Virus record (IMG/VR): IMGVR_UViG_3300022842_000007
Location: 1-64,000 of that record
Source of the DNA: a virus
Direction: 5' to 3' (one strand)
Length of the DNA stretch: 64,000 bases
Each line of letters opens with the position of its first letter. Within the stretch, counting starts at the first letter, position 1. Of this stretch, positions 8,701 to 14,767 are shown piece by piece. Made by a program: the position numbers and the translations under genes. Under the pieces are notes generated by a model. It searched no databases. It was not told the DNA's origin and saw only the letters and a list, made by a program, of their open reading frames with translations.

Positions 8701-10507
8701 TGTTATTTGGGAAAAAGGATTTAAGAACATAAACTACATTGAAACTGAGGCTGTTGCTATTAAAGCAAACTTAGATATGTTCTACGTAGATAGAGGTAAC
8801 AAAGAATCGAAAGAACGATTTGAGCAACTGCAACTTCGTTATCCTAATATACAGAAAACAAGATACTTAAACTCATGGGTAGAAACTACTCGTAGGTGTA
8901 TAAACAGATCAACAACCACATTGCTTTGGGTGTTAAATTCTGAGTTAGATTATGCAGAGTTTGATTTTGATTATTATCCCAACCCATGGCAGATGAAGAT
9001 GGTACACGTGTTCGGAACTCAATGGTCACATTGGGGGACAACTTACCTTGTCAGTAGAGAAACATTTAACGAAGATACGAAATTCATTCGTGTTATCGAA
9101 CATTTAAATAATCTAAACTTTGTCAAAGAGATTCGTGCCAAAGCAACAGAATGTGTATATGATGTTGTCGTGGTAGATCATGGCAATAAAGAAACAGACG
9201 CGGTTGTTAAACAACTTCAAGAGAAAGCACCAAGACAGCGGCTGACTACTATCGAACACGATACTGATTACCTTGTCACGTTAAAAAATATCATAGCCAA
9301 ATTACCTAAACGCAAGGAGCATTATATATGGATAGCATCATCTATTTGCGATTACAACGACTTTGATCTATCCTATATATGTGATCCGTTTGCACGTGAC
9401 CAGTTACATGTCTTTCCTAGCGACAAACAAAAGTTTGGAGATACATTCTTTATTGACGTAAACAAGACACGTGAAATTATCGATGGTATGACATCATTAG
9501 AAGATTATGAGAAGATAAACTACAATCAAACACTGCGTACACATCGCCTAAGGCCTCCTGTAATCATTTCTCCAGGTGATACGCACATGAAGACGATCAA
9601 AGACATTACTAACTTTCCTTATGCAGTATTAGTAGCAGAAACAGACAAAGATATACAAGTGGTAGACGAAGAACCAATGTCATTGTGGTCACAAGATAAA
9701 AAGAACATCATCGTCACTTCAACTGGTGCAACACGAATCATTGTTCCTCGCGAAGTTAAGGATGTGGTCAAGAAAGAACTGTATGAATATCCATATATCA
9801 AGAATGCGAATAGACTTGCGTTATCTAAACCAATGGACATAGTGTTTCTCTCTAATGGAGAAACAGGTGCAGAGGAAAACTGGGAGCATCTGCAAAAGAT
9901 AACCAAGAACTTACCGAATCGAGTAGTAAGAGTTGATGGCGTTGATGGCAGAGTAAAAGCATATCATGCCTCAGCAGAAGCAAGCGAGACACCATGGGCA
10001 TTTACAGTCTTTGCTAAACTTAAAGTCTCGCCCAAGTTTGACTTTAACTGGCAACCAGATCGTATGCAAAGACAGAAACATTATATCTTTGAAGCAAAGA
10101 ATCCAGTTACTGGTCTAGTCTATGGACATCAGGCTATGATTGCATACAACAAAGAACTAACTCTTAGCAACTATGGTTATGGCCTAGACTTCACACTAGA
10201 TGATGACCATGCAAGTATTTCGTTGTTGTCGGGCATTGCAAAGTACAACACTGATGCATTCTCAACGTGGCGCACAGCATTTAGAGAAGTGATTAAACTA
10301 TTGTGTGATGATACAGAGATAAGCAAGACTCGTTTAGATACATGGTTGAATATAGCAGATCCAGATCAGCCTTTCTTCCAAGAATCGATTAAGGGTGCAA
10401 TATGTGGAGAAGAATACTTTGAAGAAGTCGATGGAGATTTCGAGAAGTTGCGTTTAAGTTATGAATGGAAATGGCTTGCAGAAAGGTATGCAGAAGTTTC
10501 TTATTAA
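5756..10507 (+). CDS. Giant tandem-repeat protein with glycosyltransferase-like C-terminus
   Basis: A 1583-residue protein, the largest in the window. About 16 degenerate repeats of 70-90 residues are built on FDFSWHPDP-x-PPYIYxFGxQW, GGPxYxVxGATExKYVE, then a W-rich linker. The last three units (from about residue 990) add a strand-helix segment of the kind DVVVVDHGNKE ... YIWIASSICDYNDFD, reminiscent of a GT-A glycosyltransferase core. The C-terminus (NGETGAEENWEHLQ, LDFTLDDDHASI) also looks glycosyltransferase-like. No signal peptide or transmembrane segment is seen. It lies 8 bases after the carbamoyltransferase and is convergent with the next gene. Either a repetitive glycan-binding/transferase protein or a virion protein; the call is inference. 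Confidence 0.6.
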   Translation: MLRDVFYFGEKPNVHPREQHVKDIDVARQLSTTLHFWIIDEFCEYANFDWEFDFDFLPDEDVWAEEHNNIWPSKHQKDSGTWLCPKEESQIRVYRADVNPINRKREPNAYWKFLDTVDKKSIDFSWHPDPTDPPYIYKWGSKFAPVELATVLEYHTPGNNGVVKNLNTTISLLPNNDCITVHQPINTDRWDMSWRPDPMDEPYIYVWGNKWISGELEPTLTYTVEGATEHKYMANAIPVLPQDDRWEILTAIDEETFDFSWRPDPREPAFIYVFGNHLYEGSIMPTLRYTMPDATEIKYVYDIKPTLAQKPELFEHLEDIDQTLFDYSWRPNPTAPAYMYAWGNQWNEAQDKVSVQFVVEDATEYQYMEEKTTRKACKDNWIVPTNLDTRAFDFSWEPSPNEPAMIHEFGTQWQKTGGPQYHVEGAVEIKYENASKANILPSDKSNWTVPSNIDADTFDFSWHPDATSPPYVYHFPTQWALSGGPQYHVDGADETKYVEDQVAKAKANKEYWEFDSTILDEGDFDYSWHPYAEDEPFIYQFGTQHQKTGGHKYMTPGTHEGSAVKYIDPRIAKSKRLPDPNNRYWGTLGNYKIKDFDYSWHHDETDEAFVYHFGNKYYSAQEMPTVEYRVPNAVQIKYINSIVAELQPVKEGWTIPADIDDSEFDYSWRPSPLEDQAYVYQFGTQWQKTDGPSYKVEGATDIKYVEGNTAKKKPDQLKWDIPIGIDVDDFDFSWHPDSTETSPFIYQFGTQWALTGGPSYIVKDATEVKYVEEPIAKTLVNMENWEVPTDVDSFDFSWHPYTQDDPFIYQFGTQHQKTDGPRYIVPGATQVKYVDTRIIKARKLANSKRMHWVIPDDCDVDTFDFSWHPDSTASPAIYQFGSVTGKDDGPKYITPGNSGEVLYLQNIKSDGVMPAELEVYFIKTTLEDLIAEHKGEVFWAINIDLVYTDFDFSWRPDVYQSNYIHAFGSKDNIDTQTYFVNAVIWEKGFKNINYIETEAVAIKANLDMFYVDRGNKESKERFEQLQLRYPNIQKTRYLNSWVETTRRCINRSTTTLLWVLNSELDYAEFDFDYYPNPWQMKMVHVFGTQWSHWGTTYLVSRETFNEDTKFIRVIEHLNNLNFVKEIRAKATECVYDVVVVDHGNKETDAVVKQLQEKAPRQRLTTIEHDTDYLVTLKNIIAKLPKRKEHYIWIASSICDYNDFDLSYICDPFARDQLHVFPSDKQKFGDTFFIDVNKTREIIDGMTSLEDYEKINYNQTLRTHRLRPPVIISPGDTHMKTIKDITNFPYAVLVAETDKDIQVVDEEPMSLWSQDKKNIIVTSTGATRIIVPREVKDVVKKELYEYPYIKNANRLALSKPMDIVFLSNGETGAEENWEHLQKITKNLPNRVVRVDGVDGRVKAYHASAEASETPWAFTVFAKLKVSPKFDFNWQPDRMQRQKHYIFEAKNPVTGLVYGHQAMIAYNKELTLSNYGYGLDFTLDDDHASISLLSGIAKYNTDAFSTWRTAFREVIKLLCDDTEISKTRLDTWLNIADPDQPFFQESIKGAICGEEYFEEVDGDFEKLRLSYEWKWLAERYAEVSY

Positions 10508-10510
10508 AGT

Positions 10511-11758
10511 TTAATCGTACTCACCATATAGGTCTTCTTCTGCCCCGTTTTCAGGGTTATCATCTGCGTAGTGTGGTAAATATGTGTTATAAGCCGTAAC
10601 AAGTTCTTTATGCCTGTCTGCAATCTCTTGTGGCAAGTCCATCTCCTCATCTTGTGGGTCCATAATATTACTGTAGGCCCACTCTACGCCTTTATTTCCC
10701 TCTGGAGTGACAGCATACACTACCAGTTGTAATTTATTAACCTCGGTAGCCTGATTATCAGGTTCTCCGCAACTGTCGCATTCTTTAAATCCATATTTCT
10801 CAAGATCATCCCGCGTCGTCCCATCCCGGTATGTTAATTTCTTTACTATCTCACCACCACAATACTGGCATGATACATCAACTTTTATTGGTGGCGTAAA
10901 ATTGAATATAAGGATAGACTGGCCTTCAAATGGTTTGCTGTATTCATCGAAATAATTGGTTGATTCGGTTGACGCAGTACACCATTGAGTACCTTGTCCG
11001 TAATAACAGGCGGCTGCTTCGTCCTTCGGCCAATAAACAGTCATTACGTCATCTTTGTAAAGAATTTGTGCATCGCCCTTACCCAGTTTAGCTGGTTTGC
11101 CGTACTCTTTATGAAGTAGTTGAGCCCATCTTGAAAACGCCACAGCAGTGGGGTATTGTCGAATATCTCTCTTGTCAACAGGTAACCTTGCTTTCATGCG
11201 TTCAAATTTACCCAGTCCATCAGCTAATGTTGCTCGACCATCTTCTATGTTTGGAAAGTTTCCGGTACCAAACTCGTTTGAAGAGATATACCATTTAATG
11301 ATTTGTAATGTGTACTTTTTACTCTGAGTTGGATCGAATTGTTCAAGTATGCTTATTAAGGCAGTCGCTATCTGATCTTGTAATTCCGATATTGCTTGAT
11401 TAACATACCCTTCTATCGCTTTATTCATAGATCCATCTAATACGTTAAGTGCTTGGTTGTCTGAGGTTCCATGATCCATTAGTCTATTATAGACGTATGG
11501 ATGAAGTATGTGCAATGCCGTAACTTGATAATCATTCAACGTACTTTTCCAAATTATTGCGCGAGATTCATCTGAGTTAGGGGCACTTCTAAAAAAGTTC
11601 CTCAACTCTGAATCATCATCGCCAGCGGCCGGAAGATCGCCTAGGTGATTTGCAAAGCTTTTTAGGTCTAGTTTCTGTACGATTTTATTGCCAAGTTTCT
11701 GTACTGTCGCTTGAGTGTTGTACTCTAATAATATATGTTTGAATTCATAATAACGCAT
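10511..11758 (-). CDS. WCTA-motif phage protein with zinc ribbon and capsid-targeting-like leader
   Basis: A 415-residue protein on the reverse strand. CYYGQGTQWCTAS (about residues 257-269) is a motif shared by many uncharacterised phage proteins. Between residues 305 and 345 CQYCGG and CDSCGE form a likely zinc ribbon. The N-terminus MRYYEFKHILLE resembles the T4 internal-protein leader MKTYQEFIAE and ends in an LLE cleavage-like motif. The C-terminus is very acidic. It is convergent with the giant repeat gene, with 3 bases between them. Catalytic role unknown; head packaging is inferred. Confidence 0.6.
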   Translation of the reverse strand: MRYYEFKHILLEYNTQATVQKLGNKIVQKLDLKSFANHLGDLPAAGDDDSELRNFFRSAPNSDESRAIIWKSTLNDYQVTALHILHPYVYNRLMDHGTSDNQALNVLDGSMNKAIEGYVNQAISELQDQIATALISILEQFDPTQSKKYTLQIIKWYISSNEFGTGNFPNIEDGRATLADGLGKFERMKARLPVDKRDIRQYPTAVAFSRWAQLLHKEYGKPAKLGKGDAQILYKDDVMTVYWPKDEAAACYYGQGTQWCTASTESTNYFDEYSKPFEGQSILIFNFTPPIKVDVSCQYCGGEIVKKLTYRDGTTRDDLEKYGFKECDSCGEPDNQATEVNKLQLVVYAVTPEGNKGVEWAYSNIMDPQDEEMDLPQEIADRHKELVTAYNTYLPHYADDNPENGAEEDLYGEYD

Positions 11759-11792
11759 TATGTATTTAGCTAAAACAGTTTACCCAGAAAGA

Positions 11793-11820
11793 TTGTTATT
11801 GTATAGGATCAATGTATAAT
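11793..11820 (+). promoter_or_regulatory. Sigma70-like promoter for tmRNA
   Basis: TTGTTA (11793-11798), 16-bp spacer, perfect TATAAT (11815-11820). The 16-bp spacing equals that of the three strongest promoters in the window. It lies directly upstream of the permuted tmRNA. Confidence 0.65.
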
Positions 11821-11821
11821 G

Positions 11822-11828
11822 CTAAATA
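11822..11828 (+). promoter_or_regulatory. Possible late promoter core (CTAAATA) at the tmRNA
   Basis: CTAAATA directly after the sigma70-like -10 element. The same heptamer precedes several late-type genes here, so the tmRNA could be transcribed both early and late. A single heptamer can occur by chance. Confidence 0.4.
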
Positions 11829-11897
11829 GATTCGATTGTTGTATGAAGTGAAGTGAAAGGTGTTTTGGACGCCGGTTCGACTCCGGCCATCTCCACC

Positions 11898-11929
11898 AAA
11901 AGCATATTGGATAAGGGTAGTATGCTTTT
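11898..11929 (+). other. Intervening hairpin joining tmRNA acceptor and coding pieces
   Basis: AAAAGCATA (11898-11906) pairs perfectly with TATGCTTTT (11921-11929) around a 14-base loop. It extends the acceptor stem in the precursor and would be removed to leave the CCA end and the 5' GGGG end. Confidence 0.85.
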
Positions 11930-12100
11930 GATGGGGATGCAACGGGATTCGACAGAGCAATTATTAATGGAACGGACAACACAGTAGGCGATGACTGTAA
12001 ATCAAGCAGAAACTATAATTGACAAAAACAATTATGCAATGGAAGATTACGCACTAGCTGCCTAATCCCCCGAGGCTAATCACCTCGTCACCAAACGATA

Positions 12101-12124
12101 GAGGGGGAATCCAAGTTCCCCCTC
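12101..12124 (+). terminator. Terminator-like hairpin after tmRNA
   Basis: A perfect 9-bp stem (GAGGGGGAA with TTCCCCCTC) with loop TCCAAG, followed by a T-rich but interrupted tail. Its GGGGG also matches the CCCCC at 12067-12071, so the same bases could pair in a tmRNA pseudoknot instead. Confidence 0.6.
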
Positions 12125-12152
12125 GCCTATTTCTCACTCCCACTACCCAGCG

Positions 12153-12159
12153 ATAAATA
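12153..12159 (+). promoter_or_regulatory. T4-type late promoter core
   Basis: ATAAATA 6 bases before the ATG at 12165. The leader is too short for a ribosome-binding site on the new transcript, so its use for that gene is uncertain. Confidence 0.5.
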
Positions 12160-12164
12160 CTTGC

Positions 12165-13388
12165 ATGAATATACTTGAACTGGAAAAATTTAAGATCGAA
12201 GATGCAATCAACTTCCACGATGAATACAATCCTTGGTTATTTGACGGCGACAAACTAAAACCTGTCATTAAGAAGCAACTAGAAACTATTTCAAATGATT
12301 TTGTTGAATACATGGGAATACCTGATCTCGCATTAGAAGACATCATCATCACAGGATCTAATGTAGCATACACATACACACCTCACAGTGACATTGATTT
12401 ACATTTGCTTGTAGATTTTAGTAAATTGTCAGACTCAGATGTGTATCGAGAATTATTCAATGCGAAGAAATCTCTCTATAATAATACGTATGACATTACT
12501 ATCAGAGATATTACGGTTGAACTCTATGTTCAAGATACAGCACAAGCCCACACCAGTTTAGGTGAATACAGTTTATTCCAAGACAAATTCACCCGTATAC
12601 CTACAAAGAAACGCGCAAACTTAGATGAAATCTCAGCCGCCGCAAAGTTTGAAAAATTAGAAGCAATGGCGATTGAAGGATTAGCATCTCCTGACATGGA
12701 ACGAGTTAATCGAGTGCTTGGAATCATTAAACGATATCGTCAAGCAGGATTAGATACTCATGGCGAGTTTGGTCCAGAGAATTTGGCCTTTAAGGCAATC
12801 AGATCAAAGGGATATTTTCGAGCGTTACACGATCATAAGAACAAATTAAGAGCAGATCAACTATCACTCGAAGAAGAATTCTTCCGCAGAACGTTCGAAG
12901 AATCACTTGGTGTTGGTTTGATTGAAGAAAGGCCCAATATTCCTGCATCGACTGCCGATGATCTCGCAATGAAATATGAGGTAAGTAAAAGAGAAGTAGC
13001 AAAACAAATAGACCTGGGCACTAGAATTGAAATGGCATCTAATCCTAACGTTACTGCTATCTCCACTAATCTTAGAAGAGAGCAAGCAAGGGCAATTGCG
13101 ATTGCAAATATAAACATAAAACTTGAATACTATCCAAAAATGATCGTTTTTAGAAAAGAGGTTGCTAGATTAAAAAGAGAACAGCCTAACACTGATACAG
13201 ACGATAATGAAATGATGGAAGCATCTGGTTATATACCAAGTGAAAAGCAAAAGAATGATCCTAGATGGTCATATGCGTTGACCAAAGATGTCAGACCCGA
13301 CACCATGCAAAAAGGTGCCAAAGCAATGGGACTCGGCAATATTTCACGTGCAGGTGTTCCTCCTCTCTTGCGTCCCGGCAAGAAATAA
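12165..13388 (+). CDS. Nucleotidyltransferase-fold phage protein
   Basis: A 407-residue protein. IITGSNVAYTYTPHSDIDLHL (about residues 61-81) is the pol-beta-type nucleotidyltransferase signature: GS, then DxD at D76/D78. A third acidic strand (ITVELYVQD) lies near residue 118. The C-terminus (SGYIPSEKQKNDPRWSYAL, then SRAGVPPLLRPGKK) looks like a conserved tail of marine phage proteins. Its place right after the tmRNA invites an RNA substrate, but nothing in the sequence fixes the target. The N-terminal leader MNILELEKF is only weakly capsid-targeting-like. Confidence 0.7.
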   Translation: MNILELEKFKIEDAINFHDEYNPWLFDGDKLKPVIKKQLETISNDFVEYMGIPDLALEDIIITGSNVAYTYTPHSDIDLHLLVDFSKLSDSDVYRELFNAKKSLYNNTYDITIRDITVELYVQDTAQAHTSLGEYSLFQDKFTRIPTKKRANLDEISAAAKFEKLEAMAIEGLASPDMERVNRVLGIIKRYRQAGLDTHGEFGPENLAFKAIRSKGYFRALHDHKNKLRADQLSLEEEFFRRTFEESLGVGLIEERPNIPASTADDLAMKYEVSKREVAKQIDLGTRIEMASNPNVTAISTNLRREQARAIAIANINIKLEYYPKMIVFRKEVARLKREQPNTDTDDNEMMEASGYIPSEKQKNDPRWSYALTKDVRPDTMQKGAKAMGLGNISRAGVPPLLRPGKK

Positions 13389-13393
13389 CTCCA

Positions 13394-13594
13394 TTGGCCA
13401 GGCGTGGCAGGAAAGTACCTGCGATAGATCCTGCGACTATTCAATCACCGTGCATTAGTATATGCGTCTTTAACGAAGATGACTACTGTGTCGGTTGTAA
13501 GCGATCAATGAACGAAGTAGGTGATTGGCATCGATACTCTGAAGAGATGAAAGCGGCCGTGACTTTAGACCTCATTGAAAGAAAATTGCAATAA
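13394..13594 (+). CDS. DUF1289 domain protein
   Basis: About 66 residues. SPCISICVFNEDDYCVGCKR, then EVGDWHRYSEEMK, is the DUF1289 signature with four cysteines (CxxxC, CxxC spacing), probably a small metal or Fe-S site. No ATG occurs after the end of the preceding gene; TTG 13394 is a candidate start. The frame is open back to ATG 13265 inside the upstream gene. Function of the family is unknown. Confidence 0.65.
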   Translation: MARRGRKVPAIDPATIQSPCISICVFNEDDYCVGCKRSMNEVGDWHRYSEEMKAAVTLDLIERKLQ

Positions 13595-13598
13595 GGCA

Positions 13599-13626
13599 TT
13601 GACAAATTAGGTAAAGGATGTATAAT
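13599..13626 (+). promoter_or_regulatory. Strong sigma70-type promoter, copy 1
   Basis: Perfect TTGACA (13599-13604), 16-bp spacer, perfect TATAAT (13621-13626). The spacer and flanks are nearly the same as in the copy at 13742. Confidence 0.85.
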
Positions 13627-13741
13627 CAATGTTTGAAGCCAAAATATAAACGCGCATCACGCGCCAATATAAGGAGTTTACACAATTCAAGTCATGAATG
13701 CTATGTATAGGTATTATACATAATAAATATGACTAGAGTGT
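13627..13741 (+). other. Transcribed gap between duplicated promoters
   Basis: No convincing gene. It holds a GCGC-ATCAC-GCGC hairpin near 13650-13663, an unused AAGGAG at about 13672, and a 9-codon frame from ATG 13695. A short RNA made from promoter copy 1 is possible. Confidence 0.35.
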
Positions 13742-13769
13742 TTGACAAATTGGGTAAATGATGTATAAT
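13742..13769 (+). promoter_or_regulatory. Strong sigma70-type promoter, copy 2
   Basis: Perfect TTGACA (13742-13747), 16-bp spacer, perfect TATAAT (13764-13769), 35 bases before the ATG at 13804. It drives the small genes that follow. Confidence 0.88.
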
Positions 13770-13803
13770 CATCGCTCTATTAATCAATAAAGAGATTAAG
13801 ATT

Positions 13804-14001
13804 ATGTCAAGGAAAACAGTCTTTCACGTTACAACTGAAGAGTCAACTGGCAGAAAGATCGCCAGTTGCTGGAGCATGTCACAACAAGACGGCTCATTCC
13901 CATACTCAATTTATGTTTCAGACGCACACATCGCTGAAATGAAATTGGATCCTGAGGTAATTATTGTCGATGGCGAAGTAAAAGAAGAGGTTACATCATG
14001 A
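13804..14001 (+). CDS. Small early hypothetical protein
   Basis: A 65-residue protein (starts MSRKTVFHVTTEEST) directly under the second strong promoter, with AAAGAGATTAAGATT before the ATG. It overlaps the next gene by 4 bases. Mixed alpha/beta composition, no signal or membrane segment. Promoter strength suggests an early host-interaction protein, but no family is recognised. Confidence 0.7.
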   Translation: MSRKTVFHVTTEESTGRKIASCWSMSQQDGSFPYSIYVSDAHIAEMKLDPEVIIVDGEVKEEVTS

Positions 14002-14249
14002 GCGAATATATCGAAAGCGGTAAACCAGAAGTACTCGAAGAGTACAGCGACATAGCAAGCGAAATACTCGCAGACGCAGACATGTACCCACGCGAACAGT
14101 TAGAGGGTGAGTACGAAGGCGAATACGAAGGCGAGTTCGATGACTCTGGTGCTGAATTGGTCAGCCAAGCAGAGTTTGATCGGCTCATGAATGAAGGCCG
14201 CGTTGTAGGCAAGGAGCACCTTAAAGGTAGCCTGGACCTACTAATTTAA
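13998..14249 (+). CDS. Small very acidic hypothetical protein
   Basis: An 83-residue, strongly acidic protein with a short repeat GEYEGEYEGEF (residues 36-46). Such acidic early phage proteins sometimes mimic DNA or bind host regulators; that is only a guess here. Its ATGA junction couples it to the preceding gene. Confidence 0.65.
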   Translation: MSEYIESGKPEVLEEYSDIASEILADADMYPREQLEGEYEGEYEGEFDDSGAELVSQAEFDRLMNEGRVVGKEHLKGSLDLLI

Positions 14250-14267
14250 CTACAGGAAATAGGAGTC

Positions 14268-14612
14268 ATGAAAAACGTTAAGAGCAATATATTAATTGTA
14301 ATGATCACTGCACTACTATCAGTGTCTGCTTTTGCAGTAGATGATTCGATAAGACTTGCTTGTTACAAGTATGGAATGGCTAGTGCTTACTGGACCCACG
14401 GTATTAAAACTGCGCGGTATTACTCGCTCATCAAAATCCAACTAACACCTGATCAGATGCATGATCTTTGTTCAACCGACTTATACATTTATGATTTCAC
14501 ACAAGGCAATTTGATAACAAACAAGTACACGGCAGGCATGAATTTTGGACAGATCAAATTTATGTACAAAAGAGGAAAGGATGATATGGTGATCATGCTT
14601 AAAATCCTCTAA
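14268..14612 (+). CDS. Secreted (periplasmic) small protein
   Basis: A 114-residue protein with a clear signal peptide: basic MKNVK, hydrophobic ILIVMITALLSVSA, and an SAFA-VDD cleavage site after residue 23. The mature part has two cysteines (LACYKYGMASAYW; DLCSTDLY) that could form a disulfide. A strong AGGAGTC ribosome-binding site precedes ATG. Export of an early-type protein suggests an envelope role such as superinfection control; inference only. Confidence 0.75.
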   Translation: MKNVKSNILIVMITALLSVSAFAVDDSIRLACYKYGMASAYWTHGIKTARYYSLIKIQLTPDQMHDLCSTDLYIYDFTQGNLITNKYTAGMNFGQIKFMYKRGKDDMVIMLKIL

Positions 14613-14709
14613 TAAACCAAACCCATGGCTTTACGTTGAAGGGCCACTTTACGATACTTATGATGAAGCACTAGAAGCATATGATCGTGGCAACTTGAAA
14701 AAAGCTTGA
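14593..14709 (+). CDS. Possible small frame or remnant without an ATG
   Basis: An open frame without ATG, GTG or TTG at its head encodes KPNPWLYVEGPLYDTYDEAL and ends NLKKA at TGA 14707-14709. Its composition looks coding. It may be a remnant, use a rare start, or be reached by a frameshift from the preceding gene. The stop overlaps the promoter at 14706. Confidence 0.3.
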   Translation, partial: SCLKSSNKPNPWLYVEGPLYDTYDEALEAYDRGNLKKA

Positions 14710-14734
14710 CTTTGTAATTAAACATCTTTATACT
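14706..14734 (+). promoter_or_regulatory. Sigma70-like promoter for MoxR gene
   Basis: TTGACT (14706-14711), 17-bp spacer, TATACT (14729-14734), 34 bases before the ATG at 14768. Confidence 0.75.
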
Positions 14735-14767
14735 GCATACACAAATTCAAATATATAGGTAATACAA

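Larger units (their letters stand above)
11829..12124 (+). ncRNA. ssrA: Circularly permuted two-piece tmRNA
   Basis: The 3' acceptor piece comes first: a T arm at 11871-11887 (5-bp GCCGG/CCGGC stem, loop TTCGACT), then CATCTCC and discriminator plus CCA ending at 11898. The 5' end follows at 11933: GGGGATG pairs with CATCTCC to close a 7-bp acceptor stem with one G-U, continuing into the tmRNA signature GGGATTCGAC. The intervening segment folds as a 9-bp hairpin (11898-11906 with 11921-11929), as expected for a spacer cut out of a permuted precursor. A tag frame ends at TAA 12063-12065; read from GCA 12006 it is AETIIDKNNYAMEDYALAA, with the classic YALAA end. A pseudoknot-like region follows. 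Tag start and outer ends are estimates. Confidence 0.93.

Noticed and set aside
6117-9400. Regularly spaced similar DNA segments, considered as CRISPR-like
   Set aside because: The segments encode protein repeats in a single long frame and are degenerate at the DNA level.
11871-11898. Looks like the 3' half of an ordinary tRNA
   Set aside because: No D arm or anticodon arm lies upstream; the partner acceptor strand lies downstream at 11933, so this is the tmRNA acceptor piece.
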